Below, piece after piece: positions 1 through 8,973 of a DNA stretch of 64,000 nucleotides. Under the pieces are notes generated by a model. The model did not search any database. It saw only the letters and a program-made list of their open reading frames with translations, and was not told the origin of the DNA. Position 1 is the first letter of the stretch, and each line of letters begins with the position of its first letter. The position numbers and the translations under genes were made by a program. Where the stretch lies: contig CAYSLU010000006.1 in assembly GCA_964431965.1 (NCBI GenBank), positions 1-64,000 on the forward strand, read 5' to 3'. Origin of the DNA: CAYSLU01 sp964431965. Its GTDB lineage: Bacteria > Verrucomicrobiota > Kiritimatiellia > CAIKKV01 > CAYSLU01.

Positions 1-1940
1 ACCGGCACGTCCAGCACCATGGGGAACTCGGCCGGCTCCCGGAAGTACGACGTGACGATTCCCAGGAAACCGTCCTCGCCCGCGAGCGGGAAGAACTCGA
101 ACGTGGGCATGAAGCGCTGGTCCATGGGCCGAAGGCGCCGCATCGGCACCATGGGCGGCCAGCCTTCCACGCGCAAGGCAGGCGCGCTCCCGGCCGCGTG
201 CTCCACGAGTCGGGCCACCAATTCGTGCGCGCGATTGATCACCGTGGTCCCGAACGCGGGGTTGCGCGCTGTGCGGGTGGGGAAACCCGCGAGCCACACG
301 ACACGACCGGCGTGACGGCGCGACGAAATGATCGCGGGCCGGCCGGTTGGCTGGCCGGGTTCGTCCACGAAACTCGCCAGCACGTCCGCGTCGGCCGGGA
401 CGTCGGTCGCCCAGCCGTGCGCGAGGCTGAAGAGCGGGCGCATCGTGCCGTCCATGTAGCGTTGGGCCGACTCTTCGTCGATGGGTTGCAGGCGGTCCGC
501 GGCGGGGTGGGGAAGGTCCAGCTGGAACTCGCCTGCGCCTTTCAGTGGCTCGCGGAGCCGGATGCCCGTGAGCTCCTCGAGGAGCGAGGCGCCGGCGTCC
601 CCGCCCGTCTCGTCCGCGGAGCCCAAGTCGCCCAGAATGACCGCGTGCCCGCCGTCGGCCAGGAACTGCCGCAGCCCCTCGCGCTCGTCCCGGCTCATGC
701 ACGCCACGTCCGGCAGGACGAGGACGCGGCTTGACGCAAGCCGGGGCGCGTCGCTCAAGGCGGTGTCCGGCAGCCACCCATACGGCAGGCCGGCGTGGCG
801 CAGCGCCGCCGCCACCGGGAACGCGCGGGTTCCGTCGTAGGAGTTCGGGGTCTCCATGGGCAGCGGGTAACGATACATCTCGCTCTTGAGGCCGTGCACG
901 ATGGCCGCGTAGCGGAGCGGCGCGCAGCGCTCGAAGTAGGGGTCGAGCCGGAACGCCGACTCGTAGGCGGCCTGAACCGGCGAACACTTCTGAAGGGTAT
1001 AGGAAAACGCGCAGGTGTAGGAGGCGCCGACCGCGGGCGGGATGATCGCCGACCAGATGCCGTCCTCCGGGCCGAGCGGGCGCGTGAAGGTCGGATGCGA
1101 GAAACCCTGCGGGTAGATGCCCGCGTGCTTGCCCTCGGGCATGATGCCGGCCAGGAAGCGGGACCACTCGCTCAGGTAGACCTCGGCCGGATCGAAGATG
1201 CGGCGGTGGAACGTGTAATAGGGATCGGTCGAGATTGCGTCCAGATATTCAGCCATGCCGGCGAGGTCGACGCCCGAATGCCACGGGTTCATCCAGAGGT
1301 CAACGGCCGGAGACGACTGGAACGACGCGCGGATGGCGGGGTTGACGCGGCGGATCACATCCGCCATCTCACGGTGCACCGCGTGCCAGCGCCGGATGCG
1401 CCAGCCCAGGTAGGTGCGCCAGCGCGGGTCTTTCCAGTCGTCGGCCACGGGCCGGGGCTTGCACGGCATCGGGCCGCCGATATCCGCCGCCCAGGCCGCG
1501 CGGCACACGGCACAGTAGCAGCCGGAGCCCAGGAACGCCTCGTCGTTCAGGTCGATCTGCCACACGCCCGGCAGCGCGGCCAGCTCGCGCAGCTTCGCGA
1601 AGTAGCGGGCCTTGAACTCGGGGTTGAACGGGCAGCCCCACCCGGACATGCCGATGTCGTCCTGGTCGTTGGCCGCTTCCGCGAACACCATCTGCTGCTC
1701 GCGATGCTGCGCGAGGTACCGGTAGTCGTACTTCATGAACCCGGTGAAAAGCCCGACCTTCAGGCCGAGGCTGGCCGCCTTCTCGCAGAGGCCGTTCAGG
1801 TTTTCGCCCTCGCCGATGGCGGCGAGGAAGACGGCGGTGTACCCCTTCGCGGGAAGCTCGTCCATCAGCGCGGGGAGCTGTTCGGTGCGGCCGTCGAAGC
1901 TCTGCAGCAGCGCCACGCGGGTGATCGGTCGTCGGCTCAT
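1..1940 (-). CDS. Glycoside-hydrolase-like protein (TIM barrel plus GATase-like domain), 3' end cut by window edge
   Basis: The reading frame is open from the ATG at 1940 (preceded by TGGAG) to the left edge, about 646 codons with no stop seen, so the C-terminus is missing. The first ~330 residues resemble the TIM barrel of GH42/GH10-like putative glycosidases: an early VALLQSFDGR strand, a WQIDLNDEAF segment with acidic residues where catalytic or metal ligands are expected, a CYCAVC cysteine cluster, and WMNPWHSGVD. Residues ~330-480 look like the class I glutamine-amidotransferase-like (beta-galactosidase trimerisation) domain, with VLVLPDVACMSRDE followed by FLADGGHAVILGD. No signal peptide is obvious. 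It starts 11 bp after the C45 peptidase gene and is probably cotranscribed with it. A role in glycan breakdown is inferred; the substrate cannot be read from the sequence. Confidence 0.75.
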   Translation of the reverse strand, partial: MSRRPITRVALLQSFDGRTEQLPALMDELPAKGYTAVFLAAIGEGENLNGLCEKAASLGLKVGLFTGFMKYDYRYLAQHREQQMVFAEAANDQDDIGMSGWGCPFNPEFKARYFAKLRELAALPGVWQIDLNDEAFLGSGCYCAVCRAAWAADIGGPMPCKPRPVADDWKDPRWRTYLGWRIRRWHAVHREMADVIRRVNPAIRASFQSSPAVDLWMNPWHSGVDLAGMAEYLDAISTDPYYTFHRRIFDPAEVYLSEWSRFLAGIMPEGKHAGIYPQGFSHPTFTRPLGPEDGIWSAIIPPAVGASYTCAFSYTLQKCSPVQAAYESAFRLDPYFERCAPLRYAAIVHGLKSEMYRYPLPMETPNSYDGTRAFPVAAALRHAGLPYGWLPDTALSDAPRLASSRVLVLPDVACMSRDEREGLRQFLADGGHAVILGDLGSADETGGDAGASLLEELTGIRLREPLKGAGEFQLDLPHPAADRLQPIDEESAQRYMDGTMRPLFSLAHGWATDVPADADVLASFVDEPGQPTGRPAIISSRRHAGRVVWLAGFPTRTARNPAFGTTVINRAHELVARLVEHAAGSAPALRVEGWPPMVPMRRLRPMDQRFMPTFEFFPLAGEDGFLGIVTSYFREPAEFPMVLDVP

Positions 1941-1951
1941 GGATGCTCCAG

Positions 1952-2971
1952 TCACAGGCGGATGGTCTCGAACGGGACGGTGTTGGGATTGCCGGGCGCG
2001 ACGTACACGGCGCGCTCCCGAAGGTCGAACAGCGTGGCGTAGGCTGTTTCCAGGTTGCACGCGCCGGCGGGGATGTACGGGCCGGGCTGCGAGATCTCGG
2101 CGATCAGGCGCTGCAGGTCCGAGCGATCGCGGCGGATCGGGTAATCCTCGAGCGCCTGGACGATGCGGCCGTAGCGGGCGTAGGCATTGTAGAGGTAGGC
2201 GGGCTGGTCCGCGTTCTGAACCCGGCCGGTGGGGTAGAAATTCGTGCCGGCCTGCCAGGTGCGGTCGGGGGGGCGTCGGTGAGCCAGCATGCGTCGGCCC
2301 GGCACCACCTCGAAGAGCGTCGAGTGGCCGCCGGCATCGGCTGCGATCAGGACGCCGCCCTTGCCCACCATGGGGGCGGACGTGAGGATGGCTTCGACCT
2401 CCGCGGTCGACCGGGCGTTGTGCAGGGCTCGGATGCCGAGCAAGGTGCCCGGCGTCCCCGGTTCGCACCCGCACGCGCGCGGAGCGGCGCTGGCGCCGAC
2501 CAGGCCGACGCCGTGCCCGTTGATGCCGAGGAAGCTGGCCATGCCCAGGTACGTGACGGTGGCCGTCGCCAAGCCGTCGTTCGGGCGCCGCACCAGCAGG
2601 AACTGGGCCCAGTGATCTTCCGCCTCGATGTCGCACGTCCGGCCCAGCCATGGGCGCCCGTCTTCGCCGAGCGCGAAGAAGGTGGAGCAGCCGGGGGCGG
2701 CCATGCCGCGCACGTCGATGAAGAAGCGGTAGCGGAAAAGCTGCTCCGCATCCACGCCGGCTCCCGCCGCCATGCCGCGCGTCTCCTCGATCAGCTCCGG
2801 GCACTGCGCTTCGACGATGGCGCGCACGCGTGTGGCGGCGGCGGCGACTTCGGTTGTGTCCGGCAGCAGCGCGAGGAACCGGTCCATCATTCGGCGCAGC
2901 TCGGCGGCAAACCGCTGTCCGACCTGCGCGCCCATCTCCGACCACGTCCCGCGGGTTTCGATTGTCAGCAT
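1952..2971 (-). CDS. C45 family autoproteolytic acyltransferase/hydrolase
   Basis: A 339-aa protein of the acyl-CoA:6-aminopenicillanate acyltransferase (peptidase C45, Ntn-hydrolase) family. Family members self-cleave before a catalytic Cys and hydrolyse amide bonds. The likely nucleophile is Cys95 in the motif PGCSTFFA. It is followed by GRTCDIE and by FLGINGHGVGLVG, typical of the family's beta-strands. A start at 2971 is chosen because a clear AGGAGAT Shine-Dalgarno lies six bases upstream; the frame stays open further upstream to 3067 without such a site. It is the first gene of a two-gene unit with the glycosidase-like gene and is divergent from the Ldh_2-family gene at 3088. The substrate is unknown. 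Confidence 0.85.
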   Translation of the reverse strand: MLTIETRGTWSEMGAQVGQRFAAELRRMMDRFLALLPDTTEVAAAATRVRAIVEAQCPELIEETRGMAAGAGVDAEQLFRYRFFIDVRGMAAPGCSTFFALGEDGRPWLGRTCDIEAEDHWAQFLLVRRPNDGLATATVTYLGMASFLGINGHGVGLVGASAAPRACGCEPGTPGTLLGIRALHNARSTAEVEAILTSAPMVGKGGVLIAADAGGHSTLFEVVPGRRMLAHRRPPDRTWQAGTNFYPTGRVQNADQPAYLYNAYARYGRIVQALEDYPIRRDRSDLQRLIAEISQPGPYIPAGACNLETAYATLFDLRERAVYVAPGNPNTVPFETIRL

Positions 2972-2989
2972 GCGGATCTCCTGACGGTG

Positions 2990-3018
2990 AATATCCGGAA
3001 AGCCGCGCGGATTGTCGA
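2990..3018 (-). promoter_or_regulatory. Candidate sigma-70 promoter of the C45 peptidase gene
   Basis: Read on the minus strand: -35 TCGACA (complement 3013-3018), a 17-bp spacer, and -10 GATATT (complement 2990-2995), about 20 bp before the start codon at 2971. It lies in the 116-bp divergent interval. The -10 overlaps one arm of an inverted repeat (GAATATC at 2989-2995, GATATTC at 3026-3032), which could be an operator. The assignment rests on pattern only. Confidence 0.4.
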
Positions 3019-3087
3019 TATCGGTGATATTCTGCTGATTCCGCCGCGGTTGCTCGGACGAAGCCACAGCGGAGCGGGGGGAGTTCC

Positions 3088-4131
3088 ATGAAGGTGAGAG
3101 GGGACATATTGCGGCCGTTCGTCGCGAGCCTGTTTCGCGCGACCGGCGTGCCGGCTGCCGAAGCGGAACAGGCCGCGGCTCTGTTCGTGCTGCAGGAGTC
3201 GCGTGGCGTGCTCACGCATGGGCTCCGGCGGGTGCAGCGATACCTGCTGTGGCTGAGGGCCGGACAGGTGAATCCGGCTCCGCAGCGGCGGGTACTCCGG
3301 GACTCCGATTCGGTCGTGGTCCTCGACGGCGACCACGGGATCGGGCTGCTCGGGTGCATGGATGCCATGGAGCGGGCCATGGCGAAGTCGAAGAACCACG
3401 GGCTGGGCATCGGCGTCGTCATCAACAACAACCATTTCCTCTCGGCCGCGCCATACGTGCTCCGGGCTGCGGAGGCGGGGCTGATCGGAATCGCCTGCTC
3501 CAATACGCACCCGGCGATGGGCTACCCCGGAACCGCGTCCCGCGTGATCGGCAACGGCCCGCTCGGCTTCGCCGTGCCGACCGGGGCGGGCTATCCGCTC
3601 GTGTTCGATGCCGCGATGACGGCTTCGTACGGCAAGCTCACGCAGTGGATGCGCAGCGGAGCGACGGTGCCGGCCGATCTGCCGACGGTCGATGCCGCCG
3701 GGAATCCGACGAGCGATCCGAAGGCCGTGCTGGACGGCGGAACGACTCTCCCCATCGGCATGCACAAGGGCGCCGGATTGGTGCTGCTGATCGAGATCCT
3801 CACGGGCGTGCTGGGCGGCGGCGCATTCCTGAGCGCCATCCTGCCGCCCGAGGCCCGGACGTCGAAGCGGCAGGGCGAGAGCCAGTGCTGCATCGCGATC
3901 GACATCGCGCACTTCATGCCGCCCGCCGAGTTCGAGTCGCGGATGGCGGCCCTGATCGCCGACCTCAAGTCGCAGCCGCGCGCGGCGGGGTGCGACGAGA
4001 TCCGCGTCCCGGGCGAACACGCGCACCGGTGCCAGGTGACCGCCGAGCGCGAGGGTATTCCCCTGGCGCCCGACCTGGAGCAGGAACTGCGCGACCTGGC
4101 CCGGATGGTCGGTGTCGCCGTTCCGTTCTAG
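3088..4131 (+). CDS. Malate/L-lactate/ureidoglycolate dehydrogenase family oxidoreductase (Ldh_2)
   Basis: A 347-aa protein of the Ldh_2 (YlbC/DpkA-type) family, NAD(P)-dependent dehydrogenases of 2-hydroxy or 2-imino acids with a non-Rossmann fold. Family signatures seen: SRGVLTHGLRRV (~residues 37-48), NNNHFLSAAPYVLRAAEAG with its catalytic-region His, then NTHPAMGYPGTASRVIGNGP and FAVPTG. A second half carries GMHKGAGLVLLIEILTGVL. Length is normal for the family (~330-360). The start has GGGGAG seven bases upstream. Its last 4 bp overlap the convergent glycosidase gene. The specific substrate is not determinable; the neighbours suggest a sugar-derived or amino-acid-derived acid. Confidence 0.85.
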   Translation: MKVRGDILRPFVASLFRATGVPAAEAEQAAALFVLQESRGVLTHGLRRVQRYLLWLRAGQVNPAPQRRVLRDSDSVVVLDGDHGIGLLGCMDAMERAMAKSKNHGLGIGVVINNNHFLSAAPYVLRAAEAGLIGIACSNTHPAMGYPGTASRVIGNGPLGFAVPTGAGYPLVFDAAMTASYGKLTQWMRSGATVPADLPTVDAAGNPTSDPKAVLDGGTTLPIGMHKGAGLVLLIEILTGVLGGGAFLSAILPPEARTSKRQGESQCCIAIDIAHFMPPAEFESRMAALIADLKSQPRAAGCDEIRVPGEHAHRCQVTAEREGIPLAPDLEQELRDLARMVGVAVPF

Positions 4132-5711
4132 CGGACAAGGATCAGAACCCAGTCCTGGGCGTCCGGCCGGGCGGGTAGCTGCAGGCCATCGCCGGCTGAA
4201 CCCTGAAGCGGCGGGAGGGTGCGGCGTGCGCCTGAGCGGGGATCGAGCCACTCGGCTTGGAGCGTGCCGGCAGGCTGGTTCGGCCGTTGGAGTGATACGG
4301 CTGCAGCGGGCGGCCAGCCGGCGGGGAAATAGACGATCGCCGCGCTCCCGTCGGGCACACCGCGGGCGCTTGGCGCGGAATCGGGCGGGCCGGCGGGGTC
4401 GAGCGAGAGCGCGGACGGCCAGGGCTCGGTGCGCCACCAGTCGATCGATTCATAGGCACGCCGCATGATTCCCGCGTGCGCCGCTCCAGGCTGCTCCACC
4501 GAGGCCCACCACGGGATCGGCTCGCCCCAGTTGTCGAAGGTGCGATCCGTCGCGTCCTGTGTCGGATACCAGAGGCCGTGTGCGCCGTAGGTGAAGCCCG
4601 CGCACCCGTTCTGCATGGCGTGGTAGGCGGATCGGCGGATGCCGTCCGGCCCCACCGGGTTCTTGAGGATGCCTTCGTAGTTCGTCTCACCCTCCAGCAC
4701 AGGCCGTGTGGGCGCGGAGTGCCAGGCATCGAGGTAGAGTGCGGCCGGGGGCGTCTTGCCCGAGCCCAGGTGACCGCTCTGGAACATGATCGTGTCGTAC
4801 CACGGCTCGGCCCACGCCTGGCGCCGATCGCCCTCGTGCCACCACGGGTGGATCGTCATCGCGCGCCGGTATGGGTCGACCGCGCGGATGTGACGGCCGA
4901 CGGCGAGCGCGTGCTCGACGCGGGCGGGCACCTCGCCGGTGATCGCGACGTTGTACTCGCCGCACACCAGCCACGTGACGGCGAAGGCGCCGTAGCGGGC
5001 GACGACGTAGGACCAGAGGTGGCGCAGGTCATCGAGGTCGTACAGCTCGATGCCCTGGGCCCATCCGATGGCGATCGCCGGCACGAGCCCGGCCTCGTTC
5101 GCCTCGGTGATATAGCGGTCGGCCGTCTGCCAGTACGCGACATCGAAGGACATTCCCAGGCGCGTCCGGCAGAAGTCCAGCGCGCCGGTTCCGCCGATGG
5201 CCCCGAGGAAGGCCATGTGAAGCACGGTGAAGCCCTGGCGCTGCCGCGTGGCGATGAGGTGTCGGTACATCGATGCGATGCCGGGACGGTTCGATCCGTC
5301 GATCGGCACGAGATCGGACGGGCAGAACCACCAGGTGTCGCCCAGCCAGAAGAACGGCGTGCCGTCCGTGTGCGCGAGGTGGTGGCCGCCGGGTGCGACT
5401 CTCAGAATGCCGCCGTGCCGCCACAGCGCGTTCTCGCCGCTGGCGGGCGAAACCGAGAGTCGGCCGCGGAGCCCGTCGAGCGCGGTCCAGTCGCGGCACT
5501 CCGTCGTGTAGGTCCATTCGCCCGCCGACAGGGGCGTGAAGCGGGCGCGCCACGTGTCGCCTCCGTCATGGAAGGCGGCGATCTCGACGGTCTCGCCGTG
5601 TGGCCCCCGGAAGCGGACGCTCGCGGCGATGCGCCATGGGTTGGATCCGGCGCCGGGGGCGTGGAAGACCAGCTCGGACACGCGGTACTGGTGCGATGCT
5701 TGAATGGTCAT
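4128..5711 (-). CDS. DUF5060/DUF4038 glycoside hydrolase-like protein
   Basis: A 527-aa protein. Residues ~10-90 match the DUF5060 beta-sandwich (FRGPHGETVEIAAFHDG, RFTPLSAGEWTYTTE). Residues ~105-400 match the DUF4038 TIM barrel of the GH140-like apiosidase group (HTDGTPFFWLGDTWW, then VTWLVCGEYN with the expected acid/base Glu, and PVLEGETNYEG with the expected nucleophile Glu). The last ~80 residues resemble the small beta-rich C-terminal domain common to these enzymes. No signal peptide is evident. It is the third gene of a minus-strand run (sialidase-like, lactonase, this gene) with a 43-bp gap upstream. A role in cleaving plant or microbial glycans is inferred from family; GH140 members cleave apiose from pectin. 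Confidence 0.85.
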   Translation of the reverse strand: MTIQASHQYRVSELVFHAPGAGSNPWRIAASVRFRGPHGETVEIAAFHDGGDTWRARFTPLSAGEWTYTTECRDWTALDGLRGRLSVSPASGENALWRHGGILRVAPGGHHLAHTDGTPFFWLGDTWWFCPSDLVPIDGSNRPGIASMYRHLIATRQRQGFTVLHMAFLGAIGGTGALDFCRTRLGMSFDVAYWQTADRYITEANEAGLVPAIAIGWAQGIELYDLDDLRHLWSYVVARYGAFAVTWLVCGEYNVAITGEVPARVEHALAVGRHIRAVDPYRRAMTIHPWWHEGDRRQAWAEPWYDTIMFQSGHLGSGKTPPAALYLDAWHSAPTRPVLEGETNYEGILKNPVGPDGIRRSAYHAMQNGCAGFTYGAHGLWYPTQDATDRTFDNWGEPIPWWASVEQPGAAHAGIMRRAYESIDWWRTEPWPSALSLDPAGPPDSAPSARGVPDGSAAIVYFPAGWPPAAAVSLQRPNQPAGTLQAEWLDPRSGARRTLPPLQGSAGDGLQLPARPDAQDWVLILVR

Positions 5712-5754
5712 GGGTGCGGCTCGGTCTTCTTCCCGCAGATTCGGAGCATGGCCC

Positions 5755-6846
5755 TCACTCGGCCGGTATCAGGGTTACGCAGACGGGGATGGGAACGGCG
5801 ATTGGGGCCCCGACCGGCTCGAGGCGCCCGGTCGTCGCGTCGCGGCGGAATACGGTGAGCGAGTCGCTCTGCTGGTTGGCGGCGACGAGATGGCGGCCAG
5901 CCGGATCGAGGCCGAACGTTCGGGGCCACTTTCCGAGGACGGGCTCGTGGGCGGCGACCGAGAGGAGCCCGGTGGCCGGATCTACGGAGAAGACGGCAAT
6001 GCTGTCGTGCCCCCGGTTGGATCCGTAGAGGAACCGGCCATCGGCCGACAGGTGGATGTCCGATGCGTAGGTGGTTGCGGAATACCCGGCGGGGAGCGTG
6101 GAGATCTCCTGGATCTCGGTGAGCCGCCCGGCGGACTCGTCGTAGGCAAACACGTTGACCGTGTTGCCCAGCTCGGTGATCAGGTACGCGGCGCGGCGGT
6201 TCGGGTGGAACGCGAAATGGCGGGGGCCGAGCCCCGGCCGCACCGCGATGGCCGCGGGCTCGTGCGGGACGAGCCTGGCCGAGGCGGGATCGAGCCGGTA
6301 GGCCATGATCCGGTCGATCCCGAGGTCGGCGACGAAGGCGAATCGGTTGTCGGGCGAGATGGTCGTCGAGTGGGCGTGCGGCTCGGACTGGCGCTCGGGT
6401 ACGATGCTGGAGCCGCTATGCTGGACCACGGGCATCGGCTCGCCCAGCCGGCCGTCGGGCTCGAGCGGCAGCGCGGTCACGCTGCCGCTGGCGTAGTTCG
6501 ACGCGATCAGCGCGCGGCCGGTGGAGTCGATCGCCAGGTGGCACGGCCCCTGGGCGCGAACCGACTGGCGGTTGAGCGCCGTAAGGCGGCCGGTGCCGGG
6601 CGCGACGGCGAAGGCGGTCACCGATCCGTCGTGCCGCCCGCCCTCGTCGCGCATCTCGCTGACGGAGTAGAGGACGCGCCGGGCCGGGTGCACCACCTGG
6701 AACGTGGGGTTCGGCATGGCCGCGGCGGGCGCCAGCCCGGAGATGGCTCCGGAGGCGGGGTCGAACCGCCCCGAGTAGAGCCCCGCGGAGCCGCGGTTCG
6801 TATAGGTGCCGACATAGACGAGCAGGTGCGATTCAGGAGTGTTCAT
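5755..6846 (-). CDS. Lactonase family seven-bladed beta-propeller protein (6-phosphogluconolactonase-like)
   Basis: A 363-aa protein of the Lactonase family (PF10282; relatives are E. coli Pgl and muconate-lactonising cycloisomerases). It starts LVYVGTYTNRGSAGLYSGRF and carries repeated propeller-blade motifs such as GRALIASNYASGSVTALPL, NRFAFVADLGIDRIMAYRLD, ITELGNTVNVFAYDE and FLYGSNRGHDSIAVFSVD. Length is normal. The ATG overlaps the TGA of the upstream sialidase-like gene (ATGA), so the two are translationally coupled. A role in opening sugar lactones fits the carbohydrate context; the actual lactone is unknown. Confidence 0.88.
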   Translation of the reverse strand: MNTPESHLLVYVGTYTNRGSAGLYSGRFDPASGAISGLAPAAAMPNPTFQVVHPARRVLYSVSEMRDEGGRHDGSVTAFAVAPGTGRLTALNRQSVRAQGPCHLAIDSTGRALIASNYASGSVTALPLEPDGRLGEPMPVVQHSGSSIVPERQSEPHAHSTTISPDNRFAFVADLGIDRIMAYRLDPASARLVPHEPAAIAVRPGLGPRHFAFHPNRRAAYLITELGNTVNVFAYDESAGRLTEIQEISTLPAGYSATTYASDIHLSADGRFLYGSNRGHDSIAVFSVDPATGLLSVAAHEPVLGKWPRTFGLDPAGRHLVAANQQSDSLTVFRRDATTGRLEPVGAPIAVPIPVCVTLIPAE

Positions 6847-8018
6847 GGTGCGAATACGTAGCGATACACATCGGAGCGCCAGAAGTCGTCGGCGCGCAGG
6901 CCCAGCAGCGTGATGTAGATCTCGATGTCGCCCGCACGATTCTCGAGCACGCTGAAGTTCGAGAGCTGCAGCGCGGCGGGCTCGCCGGGCTGGCGCGTGT
7001 CGAGCTCGATCAGGCTGTCCTTGCGGACCGCGGCGCGGTCCTCGTCGATCTCAGCGATAACGAGCGGATAGCGCGGGCCGTTCGCCTGCGGGGGCTCGGG
7101 CACGATGTTGGCGAGCCAGTAGAGTTTGCCCGTCCGGCCGGACCGGATGAAGCGGTGGATGCTCGAAGGCGAGTAGAACCGCGAGCCGTCGTCGTAGCGC
7201 AGTTCCTCGACCGGGCCGAGCGTGCGGCCTCCGTCGGTGGACATGATGCGCCACTTCCGGCCCGGCGTGGTGGGCGTGTTGCTCCCGCGGGCGACGATCA
7301 TCACGCGCCCGTCGCGGAGCACGGCGGCCTCCGGCTCGAGCAGGCCGCGGGAAGACCAGGCCGGATCGATCGGGCACGTGTTGGAGGCGCGCCACGGCCC
7401 GTCGGCTGGGTCGCGGCGGAACAGGCAGACGCCGCCGGCTCCGATGGCGCCCTCGGGGCGCGTGATGCAGACGGGATAGAGGACGTTGCCGTCGCCTGTT
7501 GCGGCCGGGGCGTTTCCGAAGTAGGCGACGTTGGCGTTCAGGAAGGCCGGTTCGAACGGCTGACCCGGCCGGTAGTCCGAGCCGGCCTCATAGCGCAGCA
7601 GGCGCGCGGGGCCATCGTTCTCCGACACGAAGACGTGGTCGCGCATGGGGTGCTGGTGGTTTTTCCACTGGTAGGTGTAGCAGGGCGCACCCGGCCACTG
7701 CCGCTGCATGAAGAACCGGTAGCTGCGGCCGCTGGCGGGTTCGCGCCAGGAGTGCGACGGATAGACCACGATCCCGCCCTCCGGCGTTTCGCGCACGACG
7801 TCGGGTATCGGCTGAAGCGGCCCCCACGTGCAACCGTCGTCCGGCGACTCCCGGCGCACCCAGCCCCGGTAGGCGTCCGCCTCGGAGCTGGTTGTGAGAA
7901 TCTCGGCCCGCGCCGGTCCGTCGCCGACGCAGGCAGGGGTGAGCCACTGGGCCACGCCGGGGCCGGGGCTGGCGTAGTAGAGCTCGCGGTACACGCGGAC
8001 TGAGGGGTGCTGGTTCAT
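6843..8018 (-). CDS. BNR/sialidase-like six-bladed propeller protein
   Basis: A 391-aa protein with sialidase-type Asp boxes (SPDDGCTW near residue 60, STDGGRTLG near 265) and propeller strands (VCLFRRDPADGPW, GLLEPEAAVLRDGRVMIVARG). These occur in GH33-like exo-sialidases and related non-sialidase glycosidases. No signal peptide is seen, suggesting cytoplasmic action or a non-sialidase role. The start is set at 8018 because the upstream extension in this frame lacks family-like sequence. It heads a coupled run with the lactonase and the DUF4038 protein and follows the Nudix gene by 46 bp. Whether it acts on sialic acid is uncertain. Confidence 0.75.
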   Translation of the reverse strand: MNQHPSVRVYRELYYASPGPGVAQWLTPACVGDGPARAEILTTSSEADAYRGWVRRESPDDGCTWGPLQPIPDVVRETPEGGIVVYPSHSWREPASGRSYRFFMQRQWPGAPCYTYQWKNHQHPMRDHVFVSENDGPARLLRYEAGSDYRPGQPFEPAFLNANVAYFGNAPAATGDGNVLYPVCITRPEGAIGAGGVCLFRRDPADGPWRASNTCPIDPAWSSRGLLEPEAAVLRDGRVMIVARGSNTPTTPGRKWRIMSTDGGRTLGPVEELRYDDGSRFYSPSSIHRFIRSGRTGKLYWLANIVPEPPQANGPRYPLVIAEIDEDRAAVRKDSLIELDTRQPGEPAALQLSNFSVLENRAGDIEIYITLLGLRADDFWRSDVYRYVFAP

Positions 8019-8064
8019 GGTGTGTTCCGGGCTGCGGTGCATCACGGGAACGGAGCGCGAGAGT

Positions 8065-8529
8065 CTACACGGTCGATCTTGCCGCGCAAGCTCCCGTTGC
8101 GGATCGGCAGCGGCGGGCTGCGTAGCGCGTGACCAAGGGGATGTCGGCCGCGGTCCAGTCGAGCCGGTTGGTCTCCGTCCATCCAACCCAGCGGATCCGG
8201 CGGTGCTCCAGCAGGCGCAGCCGCCCGCCGGCCGGGCGGCACACGACGGGGATCAACTCGATTGAGAGGTCGGCGTACCGGTGTCGGACCGGGCGCCCGA
8301 CGCGGATCGGATGAACCTCGAGCCCCAGCTCTTCGCGGATCTCTCGGGCGATGCAGGCGGCGGGGCTCTCCCGCGGATGGATCTTGCCGCCCGGAAACTC
8401 CCACTGGCCCGCGCGGTCCATGCCGGGCCCGCGCTGGGCGACGAGCACGTGCCCCCCGCGCTCAACGATCGCGCAGGCGACGCGGACGGTCCGGCGGACA
8501 GGTTCGGTGGCGGTCGCTCGGGCAGCCAT
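8065..8529 (-). CDS. Nudix hydrolase (MutT/CTP-pyrophosphohydrolase-like)
   Basis: A protein of about 154 aa with a perfect Nudix box: Gly, five residues, Glu, seven residues, REIREELG (GKIHPRESPA then ACIAREIREELG). The box binds the metal that catalyses hydrolysis of nucleoside diphosphates linked to another group. The preceding VRVACAIVERGGHVLVAQRG and WEFPGGKIHP are typical of MutT/NudG housecleaning enzymes. An ATG at 8529 is chosen; ATGs at 8541 and 8565 are also in frame and no Shine-Dalgarno distinguishes them. It lies upstream of the sialidase-like gene on the same strand and divergent from the twin small-protein genes. Confidence 0.85.
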   Translation of the reverse strand: MAARATATEPVRRTVRVACAIVERGGHVLVAQRGPGMDRAGQWEFPGGKIHPRESPAACIAREIREELGLEVHPIRVGRPVRHRYADLSIELIPVVCRPAGGRLRLLEHRRIRWVGWTETNRLDWTAADIPLVTRYAARRCRSATGACAARSTV

Positions 8530-8605
8530 GGCGAAGATCATATGGCCGCCGATGCCGGCTGCCAAGCGCGCAAGCCCGGAAGGCTCCGCAGACTGGAGAA
8601 TGCGC

Positions 8606-8634
8606 TTGCAGCGCAGGGGAGGGCGTAGTAATCA
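8606..8634 (+). promoter_or_regulatory. Candidate promoter of the twin small-protein cassette
   Basis: -35-like TTGCAG at 8606-8611, a 17-bp spacer, and -10-like TAATCA at 8629-8634. A transcript starting near 8641 would have a leader of about 40 nt before the ATG at 8683. The stretch around 8625-8645 is unusually AT-rich for this genome. Pattern-based only. Confidence 0.35.
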
Positions 8635-8682
8635 TTAAAACCGTTTTCGGCTCGGGTGAAGCGCTCAACAGGGGAGGCGTGC

Positions 8683-8973
8683 ATGAGGAAGTTGGTTACA
8701 GTCGTGTTGCTCATGGCGGTCTTGATCGGCAGCATCGGTACGGTGTCGGCGGTCAATCAGGACAGGGGCGGGCTGATGGGGTTCATCGCCGGGTGCTGCT
8801 TCGGGCTCCGCACGGGTGGGGCCTACAATGACGGGAAGGAAGTCCACTGGCGCGAATGGGTGATGCTGATCCCGATTGCGAATGTCGTGTTCGCGATCTG
8901 GAACGGTATTGACGGCGCCAATGGCATGACGACGAAGGACTACGCGGCCCAGTATGGCTCTGCGTTTTATTGA
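8683..8973 (+). CDS. Small exported/membrane protein, first of a tandem pair (unknown function)
   Basis: A 96-aa protein starting MRKLVTVVLLMAVL, a clear signal-peptide-like segment ending near VSA. Two further hydrophobic stretches follow: GGLMGFIAGCCFGLRTG, with a Cys pair, and LIPIANVVFAIWNGIDG. Between them is AYNDGKEVHWREW. The start is fixed by GGGGAGG six bases upstream; an in-frame ATG at 8656 lacks such a site. The protein is about 70% identical by eye to the next gene, so the two are a tandem duplication. I do not recognise a named family. Position before a YidD-fusion gene suggests a membrane-biogenesis or envelope role, which is inference. Confidence 0.8.
   Translation: MRKLVTVVLLMAVLIGSIGTVSAVNQDRGGLMGFIAGCCFGLRTGGAYNDGKEVHWREWVMLIPIANVVFAIWNGIDGANGMTTKDYAAQYGSAFY

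Noticed and set aside
198..2042. Long plus-strand reading frames opposite the first gene
   Set aside because: They are Arg- and Ala-rich antisense translations of the glycosidase-like gene, lacking domains or Shine-Dalgarno sites; the minus-strand frame has clear protein-family character.
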